Shown here piece after piece: positions 1 to 7,802 of a stretch of DNA of 12,956 nucleotides (within the stretch, counting starts at the first letter, position 1; the number at the start of each line of letters is the position of its first letter). The position numbers and the translations under genes were made by a program. The DNA lies in assembly GCA_003024985.2 (NCBI GenBank), contig PXIH01S0009365.1, one strand, 5' to 3'. The notes under the pieces were generated by a model. That model saw only the letters and a list, made by a program, of their open reading frames with translations. It was not told the DNA's origin and did no database searches. The stretch comes from Euperipatoides rowelli (lineage: Eukaryota > Onychophora > Udeonychophora > Euonychophora > Peripatopsidae).

Positions 1-536
1 AAAAAAAAATATTTTCCAATTGTTCTAAAATCTAAAATGTTCAAATTGAAAGAAATTCACCCTCCTCCAATTTTTTCCCCTCAAAAAAAAAAAATCATAA
101 AAATTAAATAATAATAATTGTTATTGAAACATTTTTATTCACAAGTTTTTCTTTTTCTCTCACGCACACTATCTTAAACTATTAGAAATTTGCAAACATA
201 CCAAACGTATCACAAATATTTTAGATATATAGATGATCAAGTAATCGATGTACTAAGCTGGTGAGTCTATAAATTACTGATTTTTAAAAGCAATATTCAT
301 TCATATCTAAATTCTAAACATAATTTGTTGATGCATAATTTTAAGATTATACATTATAATCTGGACTCAGTAAATCGCAATATTAGATTTTATAATTAAC
401 TGCCAATAAATCTTGAAATATTTTTTAAACAATCGATCTTTTTTCCTTCTATTTTAATTACTGGACTTTAATTTTATTTACCTTTTATAACTTAAAAACC
501 CAGCTAGAATTTAGAAAATAGCAACTTTTTATGATC
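1..536. other. AT-rich stretch without recognised feature
   Basis: The stretch is poor in GC, with many A and T runs and stop codons in every frame. I see no coding potential, tRNA-like boxes or clear repeat ends before the target-site duplication that starts at 537. Confidence 0.6.
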
Positions 537-544
537 GACTAAAA

Positions 545-950
545 CAGAGGTTCTCAACATTTTTGTACAATAGAGCACATTCGAAAATACCGGACTGACG
601 AGCACCATCTATATGCAGATGTAAATAACGCAGTAGAATGTGGATTGTATCGCCTGTATTTACACAATTCTCTAACTATCCCCACCCACTACTCAATTCA
701 GCCTTCTGCGTGCATTGCACTCAAGTTCGTCCGCGTTAACTTGGCACAAAAGGTGGAATGAAAGGTCAATTTACAAGAAAACAACTGCCTAAAATTGGTT
801 GACTAACCACTCACAATCTAAATCAATGGGATCCGGGCGCTGCCAAGTTAACGCAGACAAGCTTTTGTTTCATGGTTGAACAGTGGTGAGCACAGACAAA
901 TTGGTCAATGGGCGCTATGGTGCCTGCGGGTACAGAATTGGGAACCCCTG
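545..950. mobile_element. Non-autonomous hAT element, 406 bp
   Basis: A short DNA transposon of the hAT superfamily, carrying ends but no transposase, so it would have been moved by an enzyme supplied elsewhere. The left end reads CAGAGGTTCTCAA. The reverse complement of the right end reads CAGGGGTTCCCAA, which differs at two positions. The element is flanked by a perfect 8-bp direct repeat, GACTAAAA, at 537-544 and 951-958, the duplication length typical of hAT. No frame inside is open enough to encode a transposase. It is GC-richer than its surroundings. Orientation cannot be fixed without a coding region. Confidence 0.9.
725..861. repeat. Internal inverted repeat inside the hAT element
   Basis: Arms at about 725-746 and 841-861 share GCGTTAACTTGGCA exactly, and the outer part of each arm matches with a few transitions. 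They enclose about 95 bp. This is either subterminal structure of the host hAT element or the ends of a smaller element nested in it. I could not find a convincing target-site duplication for the inner unit, so nesting is unproven. Confidence 0.6.
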
Positions 951-1077
951 GACTAAAATATTAATGTTAAAATATTAGGCAGAGGGTGTGGCAATTTACT
1001 AAAAGAATGTGTTCTTTAAAATTTAATTATTTATTTATTAATTTTTCAGACTGGATAGACACTTCCAAGTCCACACA

Positions 1078-1592
1078 TCTATATATTAATACGTGAAGGG
1101 AAAACTTTGGATCCCTTTTTAAGCATATTGCATGCACGGAGGAGTGTGAGCTTTGGCAGAGTTAAAGTTTATATGGAGAGGGAGTGCAATGAGCTAAAAT
1201 TTATATATAAAANTAAAACATTCATTGTTTAGCGTTGTGGCGGCTTTTTACAAAGGAGTGGCGGCTTTTTACAAAGGAAATTTTCTTATTAGCGTTGTGG
1301 CGGCTTTTAAAGGATATTGGTCGAATTTCGACCAACACTGGATTACTAGTAATTATTATTACATGTGAAGGAAAACTTTGGATCCCTTTTTAAGCATATT
1401 GCATGCACGGAGGAGTGTGAGCTTTGGCAGAGTTAAAGTTTATATGGAGAGGGAGTGCAATGAGCTAAAATTTATATATAAAAATAAAACATTCATTGTT
1501 TAGCGTTGTGGCGGCTTTTTACAAAGGAGTTGCCGCTTTTTACAAAGGAAATTTTCTTATTGGTCGAATTTCGACCAACACTGGATTACTAG
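1078..1592 (+). mobile_element. Non-autonomous Helitron, partly tandemly duplicated
   Basis: A rolling-circle transposon without Rep/helicase coding. The 5' end TCTATATATTAATACGTG follows an A (1077), as expected for insertion between A and T, and resembles Helitron ends I know from insects. The first copy ends at 1349: a 19-nt hairpin (TTGGTCGAATTTCGACCAA, 1317-1335), ten bases, then CTAG followed by T. That hairpin-plus-CTRR arrangement is the Helitron 3' signature. The second copy ends the same way (hairpin 1560-1578, CTAG 1589-1592). Copy 1 spans 1078-1349; the second copy lacks the TC start. It was probably moved in trans, since no coding region is visible. Confidence 0.85.
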
Positions 1593-1605
1593 TAATTATT
1601 ATTAC
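1091..1605. repeat. Tandem duplication, units of 272 and 243 bp
   Basis: Unit 1 (1091-1362) and unit 2 (1363-1605) are nearly identical. Each starts within the Helitron 5' region (AC/AT then GTGAAGG) and ends 13 bp beyond its CTAG, in the flank TAATTATTATTAC. Because flanking bases are duplicated, this looks like a local duplication after insertion rather than two insertions. The unit junction shares a short TA-rich microhomology (TTATTAC against TTAATAC). Unit 1 carries 28 extra bases at 1291-1318 and one extra G early on, which together account exactly for the length difference. Confidence 0.85.
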
Positions 1606-1901
1606 CCTTGTAATGCAGCTGCAAACTATTGATTAATCACACCATGTGATCATAATTGTAAACATTAGTCACTCAAAACTACGATTAGTTTATCACATTT
1701 TAGCTTGATAAAGTATTGTGTTCTCATACTTTTCAGTAAAATAAATTCTAATTGGATAATAATATCAAAGACTACATCCCATGACATAACCTTCAGACTG
1801 CAAACAAAACTCTGAATTTGGCATCTATTGTAGAGACTAGTAATTAAGTTGAAAAATATATTTATTAATCAAAGTTGACAAAGCTATCATATTATATTAG
1901 A
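1606..1901. other. AT-rich stretch without recognised feature
   Basis: No open frame or repeat end was recognised here. It separates the Helitron duplication from the first SINE copy. Confidence 0.5.
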
Positions 1902-2047
1902 GTACGTAGCTCAGTGGTTAGAGCATTGGGTCGGTAAGTCGAAGGTTCCTGGTTCAGATCCTGGTGGAGGGAAAATATTTTTTCTGTCTAATTTAATATT
2001 TAAAAAAATTGTCCATTTTTGGCTATCATGCTGATGAAGTTTGAGTT
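1902..2047 (+). mobile_element. tRNA-derived SINE, copy 1
   Basis: A short non-coding retroelement with a tRNA-like head. The pol III A box TAGCTCAGTGG is at 1907-1917 and a B-box-like GGTTCAGATCC is at 1951-1961. The D-arm GCTC/GAGC pairing is kept, but the anticodon and T stems have mismatches. The head is followed by a non-tRNA body (TCTGTCTAATTTAATATTT, then GGCTATCATG and GATGAAGTTTGAGTT) that recurs in the copy at 2262. The shared body is what separates this from a true tRNA gene. This copy has about 15 extra bases in the body. It would depend on a LINE for mobilisation. The 3' end is approximate. Confidence 0.78.
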
Positions 2048-2261
2048 GTCTAAAAATTTATGGAAGATGGGAATAGGTGTTGTTGTCTAACAATTGATTT
2101 ATTTATTGGAGATTTATATATGCACTACAAGCTTAGCATATTTGAAAATGACGCTATATATCTTGAATAAATAAGGTTATACATATATAAGATGAAATGA
2201 TGCCTTATTGCATCATAGCTCCACAAGTTTAAATATTAGATTTTGATGGACTTAATTGAAG

Positions 2262-2392
2262 TACCTTCGTAGCTCAGTGGTTAGAGCATTGGCCCGGTAA
2301 GTCAAAGGTGCCAGGTTCAGATTCTGGCGGAGTGAAAATATATTTCTGTCTAATTTAATATTTTTGGCTATCAGGATGATGAAGTTTGAGTT
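2262..2392 (+). mobile_element. tRNA-derived SINE, copy 2 (better preserved head)
   Basis: Same family and orientation as the copy at 1902. The A box is at 2270-2280 and the B-box-like GGTTCAGATTC at 2314-2324. The head nearly folds as a cloverleaf: acceptor CTTCG/CGGAG (5 bp), D-arm GCTC/GAGC, anticodon stem TTGGC/GTCAA around loop CCGGTAA, and T stem CCAGG/TCTGG. The loop would place GGT as anticodon, which is threonine-like. Both copies carry T-loop TTCAGAT, with A57-G58 instead of the usual purine-A58, so a working tRNA is unlikely and the change is probably a family hallmark. The 3' limit is where similarity to copy 1 fades. Confidence 0.8.
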
Positions 2393-2461
2393 CTCTCTTT
2401 GTATTATAAATTTATTGACAATCAAGTTTTTCTTGATGAATATGGAGCAAAATGTATAAAA

Positions 2462-2583
2462 ATAGTCTATAACCTATAACATTGTATAACGTTAAGAATT
2501 ATTATCCTGCACAACTATCCATATATTAATTTACTATTTATCATTTGTATAAACAGGAGATGTTTTTAAAAATATATACTAAA
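2462..2583. repeat. Diverged direct repeat, unit A
   Basis: Matches unit B at 2673-2797 in the same orientation. Shared blocks include CTATAACCT, GTTAAGAATTATTAT, TATCCTGCA, TCCATATATT and AAAATATATACTAA, with indels between them. The period is about 211 bp. A phrase just after unit A (TATATATCTTGAA, near 2590) also occurs near 2155, so the whole 2140-2800 stretch may be an old decayed duplication. No coding content. Confidence 0.65.
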
Positions 2584-2672
2584 TATAGGCTTATATATCT
2601 TGAAAAATAAAGTTTAGAATCATTTTGCAAATTATCACTTTCAGATTTATTATGAGATATGATTTTGTTAAG

Positions 2673-2797
2673 TATAGCCTATAACCTTTAACAATGCATA
2701 AAGTTAAGAATTATTATTATCCTGCATCCATTTCCATATATTCATATACTTTTTTATCAATTATATAAAAATACATGTTTATCAAAATATATACTAA
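2673..2797. repeat. Diverged direct repeat, unit B
   Basis: Partner of unit A at 2462-2583. It ends exactly where the GC-rich GGCCCC block begins, at ATACTAA. The same ATACTAA follows in unit A, where it continues into AT-rich DNA. This makes 2797/2798 look like an insertion boundary next to TAA. Confidence 0.65.
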
Positions 2798-2940
2798 GGC
2801 CCCATTCGCATGGACAGTAATTTCATCCGCGGTTTGAACCGCGTATCAACCATGGATAAGGATTTTGTGTTCGGTGTTAATCTTATCCACGGCTCAGCCA
2901 GATTTGGCCATGCGAACACAAACACGGCTCAGCCGCGGAT
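2798..2940. repeat. GC-rich palindromic block, probable DNA-transposon end
   Basis: An abrupt GC-rich patch beginning GGCCCCATTCGCATGG directly after TAA. TTCGCATGG at 2805-2813 is inverted at 2908-2916. CGCGGTT/AACCGCG forms a tight hairpin at 2828-2843. CACGGCTCAGCC occurs twice in direct orientation (2888-2899 and 2923-2934). ATCCGCGG at about 2825 is inverted at 2933-2940. A terminal GGCCCC next to TAA fits PIF/Harbinger-like ends, but I could not find the matching far end (CCATGCGAATGGGGCC). It may be a truncated or internally rearranged element. The family assignment is inference. Confidence 0.5.
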
Positions 2941-3224
2941 AAATTTGTAAATAAGAGGAACCGGAAATAAAAAAAAAAAAACTATTATCCCCCTCATCCA
3001 TAGAACGTATCAAAAGTTATCAATATAAGTGCCTTTAACAAAACGAAATCTATCAAAGATAATTTCAATTCTATCTATTTGTAGCTATGAAAAATTAATA
3101 CTATTTAACCTTCGAGTGAGCGCGCCAAATATTAAATATTTAACGAGTTGGATTGTCGTAATTTTGTTGCCTAAATAATTGAACTTCTGGAAATTTATTT
3201 ACGCTTTGCAACTTTGAAGGAAAG

Positions 3225-3290
3225 ATGTCGGACAGAAATAGAAAGTCACAACACACTACAACTTGTGTTGTATTGGCGGCATCACATTGA
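3225..3290 (+). pseudogene. Possible short coding remnant (unrecognised)
   Basis: An ATG in reasonable context (GAAAGATGTCGG) opens 21 codons (MSDRNRKSQ... CVVLAASH) before TGA at 3288. Shortly after, a different frame reads FLKKWR. The order, a basic start followed by a small-hydrophobic stretch and then KKW, is faintly reminiscent of the start of PIF/Harbinger transposases. It would fit the transposon-like end about 430 bp upstream. The match is weak and no catalytic region follows. It may simply be chance. Confidence 0.2.
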
Positions 3291-3571
3291 AAACAATGTG
3301 TTTTTAAAAAAGTGGCGATAAATCCATCGCACGCTTTCTCTACTATTTTTAAAGCAGGCACTATCTTTTTTCCCCTTGAAAGCCAACGTGTGCTATGGCA
3401 AGTTGATATTTTTTCCAGTTTAAAGCTTCAGCATGGCGCGACACAGCTTCATACTTAGTTTTTAAAGTAGATGATTACGGGGTGGCTTAGCTTTTAACTA
3501 ATAATAGCAAAGGTGACAGTTGTCTAGCTTGATTAATACCCTTGGGATTCTTCTAGTTCGTATGATATAAG

Positions 3572-3694
3572 CGAACTGACTCAGTCCGCATTTCAGTTCG
3601 AGCTGAAAAGAAATTCTGTTTCCATGATACAATTCCTCCGGACTGAGTGGGATTGATCTCACTCAATTCATGCTGAAAGTGCCCATGGAAACAG
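3572..3694. repeat. Foldback block with interlocked inverted repeats
   Basis: Three perfect inverted pairs are packed into 123 bp: CGAACTG/CAGTTCG (3572-3578, 3594-3600), ACTCAGTCCG/CGGACTGAGT (3579-3588, 3639-3648) and CTGTTTCCATG/CATGGAAACAG (3616-3626, 3684-3694). The second and third pairs interleave rather than nest. The CTGTTTCCATG ends resemble terminal inverted repeats of a very short MITE (79 bp), but no target-site duplication is visible. GC content is above the surroundings. Confidence 0.6.
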
Positions 3695-4147
3695 GCTGAT
3701 TATGTATATAACATACTATAAAACTAGACCAGACATTATGTAGCCAAACACCTTTTCTATAAATGCAATTGTAATACAGTAAATCTCTACAACAATAAAC
3801 ACCTGCTGAAAGCATCTACAGTATTTATATAATATTGTAAATAAATCTTTAAATGCTTTTTTATTATACATAAAAATCTGTCTGTACCAGCAAAATAAAA
3901 AATTTAAAATATTGGAAAATGGGTTATGAAAGACATGTGGTATTATTTCAAATGTCAAGTTGCAATTTTGTATACAGCTGGTGTGTGAACAACTCCAAGT
4001 CTGAAGAGATTGAAAAAAGAAAAAAGAGATTACTGTTTGAAATCTCTATTTACAATACATATTAAAATGAAAGCTTGACTGTAACGGTTAAAAGAAAGTT
4101 TGGCGTTTGATTAAAAATGTTTTACATTTGATGCTTTAATTACAAGT
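3695..4147. other. AT-rich stretch without recognised feature
   Basis: No convincing gene or repeat end. An 80-codon minus-strand open frame at 3716-3958 has AT-biased hydrophobic content and no recognisable motif; I treat it as chance. Confidence 0.5.
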
Positions 4148-4305
4148 GGGGGGGGGGGCAGGGAGATAGAAAATTGACAGAGTATGAAGTGATACAACAT
4201 TCATTGAAATACAATATATGATTAATATTATTTGAGTTGTATTACATCTTGATTTTGAAAATAAATTATATATGAAATAAGGGGTTACCCTGTCCCCCAC
4301 CCCCC
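4148..4305. repeat. G-run and C-rich run in inverted arrangement
   Basis: An 11-base G run followed by CAGGG (4148-4163) faces CCCTGTCCCCCACCCCCC (4288-4305), roughly its complement. The pair could form a stem enclosing about 125 bp of AT-rich DNA, or be the ends of a small element. I found no target-site duplication, and homopolymer runs can arise by slippage. Confidence is therefore modest. Confidence 0.4.
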
Positions 4306-4660
4306 AGCACACACACAAAAAAATGCAAAATTATACTTTTTTCTTCTCATGATGAAATAAAAATTAACATTTATTATTTGAAACTAAAAAAAAGTTAATT
4401 TCTTGTTTAATATTTTTTAATAATTTTATTATTGCCTAATTAAACCCAATTCAAAATAATAAAATGTACAATTTAAACTAAAATAAATGTAGCAGTCAGT
4501 ACAACAGATCATAAAATGTCAGCATGCATTCCCAACTCTGAAAGATATAAAATGACTTCTCTCCACCCTCTTCCCCACCAATGCCTTTTAGAACAAACAA
4601 TATTTTAACCGTTTTAAAATTCCTTTTATATTTAATAACTGCCAAGTGATCAGGAAACAC

Positions 4661-4822
4661 TCCCTCACTCTCTCTCACACACACTTTCTCCTCCCTCTCC
4701 CTCCCTCCTCCTTCCCTCTCTCTCTATCTCACTCTTTCTCTCCCTCCCTATTTTGCTCTCTCCCTCCCTCCCTCTCTCTGCCTCTCTCCCCCTCTTTCTT
4801 TCTTTCTCTCTCTCTCTATATA

Positions 4823-4842
<20 letters not shown>
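4661..4842. repeat. Polypyrimidine (CT/CCT/CTTT) microsatellite
   Basis: About 180 bp almost entirely of C and T on the plus strand (CTCTCT, CCCTCCCT and CTTTCTTT blocks), which explains the serine/leucine/proline-rich open frame that covers it. Pure pyrimidine tracts of this kind can adopt triplex (H-DNA) structures; that is general knowledge, not shown here. Confidence 0.9.

Positions 4843-4873
<31 letters not shown>
4843..4873. repeat. (TA)n microsatellite
   Basis: An uninterrupted TA run directly after the polypyrimidine tract, ending at TATG. Likely polymorphic in length. Confidence 0.95.
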
Positions 4874-4876
<3 letters not shown>

Positions 4877-4928
4877 ATGTGAAAATTTTATTTTCATATA
4901 CAAGAGACAATATATAATTGATTAGGTC

Positions 4929-4992
4929 AAATGACGGAAGCATTAATAAATTAACCAAGAGTTAAGTTATTAATGCAGATGTTTCGTCATTT
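4929..4992. repeat. 64-nt imperfect hairpin
   Basis: AAATGACG (4929-4936) pairs with CGTCATTT (4985-4992). GCATTAATAA (4940-4949) pairs with TTATTAATGC (4967-4976), and TTAAC (4951-4955) pairs with GTTAA (4961-4965) around a 5-base loop. There is a bulge on the 3' side near 4977-4982. The size and single-loop shape are like a microRNA precursor, but a decayed palindromic transposon would look the same. No function is claimed. Confidence 0.55.
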
Positions 4993-6729
4993 AAATTTAT
5001 ATTATTATCTGTAAGGCCGACGACAGAGCAGTGTGCTGCATTGCAGTGCAGCTAACAATTTTAAAACACATAATTTTCAATTGGATGTGCTACACTGGAA
5101 ATTATGGTGGTTTTGCTGTGTTTGCATTGATTTTACAGATTTTTTTCTTCCTATTATATTTCATCAGTTCTATACGGTATTTAAATATAATGACTAAGAT
5201 TTCTTTTTCCAGCCTATGTTAATATTTTGGAATTTGATAATTTTCTTAATATTTAATTTCTCAAGCTTATTGTAATTTTCAGTATTTTATTAAATATAAA
5301 TTTTTTCAGTATTTTCAATTTTTCGTAATTTCTAAAATGTGTATGGGTTTTCCCATGAATAATTTGTTGGTTAAACTATGAACATTTGCCCATTAGTAGT
5401 TGAGACCTGTTTAAGAGAAATCGGTGGTCACATTGAACTGAATTATAGCAATCCATACGGAACTTTCTTCTATTATTTAATATTTTGGTTATTCTAAAAT
5501 ATATTAATTTTATCATTTTTAATACTTGTTATTTATAGCCTAATCTCTTAAATATTAATATTTTTCATGCTTGTAATTACTATAGACTACTTTCTGTATT
5601 ATTTCATATTATGTCATATATAGTTCCTATATAAATTATTTAGGAAATTTATAGTGCATTTAACAAGTATAAATTTGTTGTCATACCATGGATTCCCATT
5701 TTTAAGATAATTATTCTGAACAAAGAAAGGACTTTCATCTATTGTTGTCGATTCTTGCTGTCCTGGTCATCACAGCAGGAGTTTGCCTAATTTTAACCAT
5801 CCTTCAAATTCTTGTAAATTATGGCTGTTCCTTTTTAAAAACTGAATTTTAAATTTTTTTAAACTTAATTTTAATTGGACGTTTAACTATTGCGATTTGA
5901 AGACATTCATGTTTTTAAATTTTGAATTGCCTTCAAAAATAATAAATTGTATAGATTTTTAGGTAAAGTGTCTCATGACTTTAATCAACCAATAATCAAA
6001 TGTTAATCTTCACAATTATGTAAATGAGATTTTAAAAATATTGAAGAACATTATGATTTGAATTCCGAAATAATAAAGTAGCGAAAAACTGAGCTCTTTC
6101 ACTATCATAACATAAAATGTTTTATACATAAAATTACACATAAGCCTAGGCACAAAGAAAATTGCATAAAAACACACTAAGATACACATATATCTCACCC
6201 TTACATCCCTACCCTGCAATGCACAGAAAAGACAAAAATTAGTCTAAACATAAATGGAAAAAATAAGTTAAGTGTTAAATGAAACATAAAATTTTATTTT
6301 ATATTGTTAAAGTTATTGTTATACTAAGGCAAAAATAAAACACTGCACAGAATTAAAACCAAGTTGCAAGAATGTTACATATTAAATCACCAGTTGATGT
6401 TATGAAGTTCAAGATGTTATGTAAATGTCCAATTATATAGACATTTAAAATGTTTTACAGTTTGTTTGTTTTTGGAAAGTTATAACATACCATATGCTGA
6501 AAAATATGGGACCAACAATAGAATTAAAAACGAATCATTGTACATATATATATCTATATATATATAAATTATATACAAATTAAACCAGAGAATGTTGATG
6601 ACTAGTTATAATTTTTTCCCTCTAACCCTAATCTGTCATACAACTATGTAAATTGCAATAAAAAAGGTTAACAAACCCTTAAAAAGCTCAAACCAAAACA
6701 GCAGGCTTAATCCAATAAACAGGTCAGGT
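4993..6729. other. 1.7-kb AT-rich region without recognised gene
   Basis: No open frame here has recognisable domains; those at 5031-5222 (plus) and 6016-6219 (minus) are short, hydrophobic and AT-driven. Small structures are an imperfect 18-bp palindrome at 5035-5052 (GCTGCA..TGCAGC), a 6-bp-arm hairpin TGCTGT/ACAGCA at 5756-5777, and a TA-rich microsatellite at about 6541-6567. Confidence 0.5.
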
Positions 6730-6744
6730 ATTATTATTATTATT
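6730..6744 (-). repeat. LINE 3' tail, (AAT)n
   Basis: On the minus strand the element ends GAAATAAACTGAAATAATAATAATAAT. The short trinucleotide tail is a common LINE terminus, and an AATAAA lies just before it. Beyond it the sequence becomes unrelated flank. Short tandem tails are used during target-primed reverse transcription in several LINE clades (family knowledge). Confidence 0.75.
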
Positions 6745-6956
6745 TCAGTTTATTTCTCAAGAATGGAACTATACAAAAGGAATAAATCTTAAGAATTAGA
6801 TATAAAGCCCTTTCGGTTACTATATCTATTACAAAGTACCGTACTAAGATAAAAAAGACTAAAGATAAGGATACATACATAATAATCAAAATTTTCATAA
6901 AGTGTAACAAAACACAACAAAAAATAAAAACAAAAACTAAGTGTTATTTAAATAAT

Positions 6957-7275
6957 TTAAAATCGAAATAAGAGGAGAGTTTTTGAATAGTCTTGAATAG
7001 TGGCAAACACAATTTCTGAATTTCTAGTTATGCGGTTAGTAACAGAAACTCTAGTGGGAGGTAGTAAAAATGGAAATTGTTCTGCAAAAGAAAGAGAAAA
7101 TTTATGGAAAGAGACGATACGTCTATTTTCTAAAGTGTCTAAACGAAGAGTTAACAAATCTTCTGATTAAGAGGTGTGATTAAGACCAAGGATAACTCTA
7201 CAGGCTCTCTTCTGTATCAATTCAAATGTAGTGCTTTGGACAGTGGTTAGAGAATAGGCCCACACTTTAGAATTG
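6957..7275 (-). pseudogene. LINE ORF2 C-terminal region
   Basis: Read on the minus strand from about 7275, the frame gives a W..SLTTVQS segment, then IQKRACRVILG, one in-frame stop near 7170, then LLTLRLDTLENRR and a tail ending at TAA (6957-6959). The pattern of a W, 'IQKRA.R.IL', then 'L..L.L..L..RR' is the conserved stretch after the RT thumb in CR1/Jockey-group elements. It is the final coding part; only about 230 bp of 3' UTR follow. Confidence 0.8.
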
Positions 7276-7622
7276 TTCTTCAAGAATAGATCTGATGTAA
7301 GTAATATAACATTTAACAAGACAATTACAAGAAACCCCTAATCTCCTTAATTTCTATAGCAGGAAAAATATATTGTTTACAGTCTTCACCAAATAATCAA
7401 TTTGCATATCCCATTTGAGGTTGCTTTGTATAAAAATTCCCAGAATTTTAATGTTATTAACCTCAGACACATCAATCCCATTAAACTGAATGAAGGATTT
7501 AATCAATTTGGAAGAAAAACTATGAGTAATAAATTTGCATTTATTGACATTAAGTGGAAGAAGTAGATCTGAAGCTTGAACAACTAACTCATCAAAAGTC
7601 TATTGCAATGATGAAGATTAGG
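7276..7622 (-). pseudogene. LINE RT thumb/connection region, frameshifted
   Basis: Short pieces in different frames match the expected order after RT motif C: a segment like 'NSFIQFNGIDVSEVNNIKILG' in meaning (variable start, then the IKILG motif), 'SNLKWDMQI' (the L.W..HI motif), and 'LRRLGVSCN..VKCYI'. Several stops and at least two frame changes break it. The region is recognisable only because of its neighbours. Confidence 0.65.
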
Positions 7623-7794
7623 CTATGAATTGTCTAAAGATTTGATGATAATAGAAATGTCATTGACATATTTAAGATGAAAAGGAAAATTTTCAGCAAA
7701 ACTATTAGTATAAACAGCAAACAAGAATGAACTCAGTATAGATCCCTGAGGAATCCTGTTGCTAATTGAAGTAGTTTGAATAGGATAGGAAATA
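7623..7794 (-). pseudogene. LINE RT palm, motifs B and C (after the MITE)
   Basis: This is the downstream half of the RT palm. It carries RIPQGSILSSFLFAVYTN, the motif B region (PQGS, which helps position template and dNTP), and KYVNDISII, motif C. In active enzymes motif C is Y-x-D-D and both aspartates bind metal. Here the first is Asn (codon 7662-7664, AAT for GAT/GAC) and the second is kept (7659-7661). It ends at a stop near 7623. The segment is in the same frame as the upstream palm half beyond the MITE. Confidence 0.88.
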
Positions 7795-7802
7795 GGTCCA
7801 TT

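Noticed and set aside
1902-1975. Functional tRNA gene
   Set aside because: Stem mismatches, an altered T loop (TTCAGAT) and a shared non-tRNA body with the second copy point to a SINE.
3140-3361. 73-codon minus-strand open frame
   Set aside because: No recognisable domain; it lies opposite the possible plus-strand remnant at 3225 and is short.
3716-3958. 80-codon minus-strand open frame rich in Phe/Ile/Tyr
   Set aside because: Composition is what AT-rich noise gives; no motif, signal or neighbour supports it.
4646-4882. 78-codon plus-strand open frame rich in Ser, Leu, Pro, Tyr, Ile
   Set aside because: It is the translation of the CT and TA microsatellite.
6016-6219. 67-codon minus-strand open frame
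   Set aside because: Hydrophobic AT-rich noise without motif or neighbour support.
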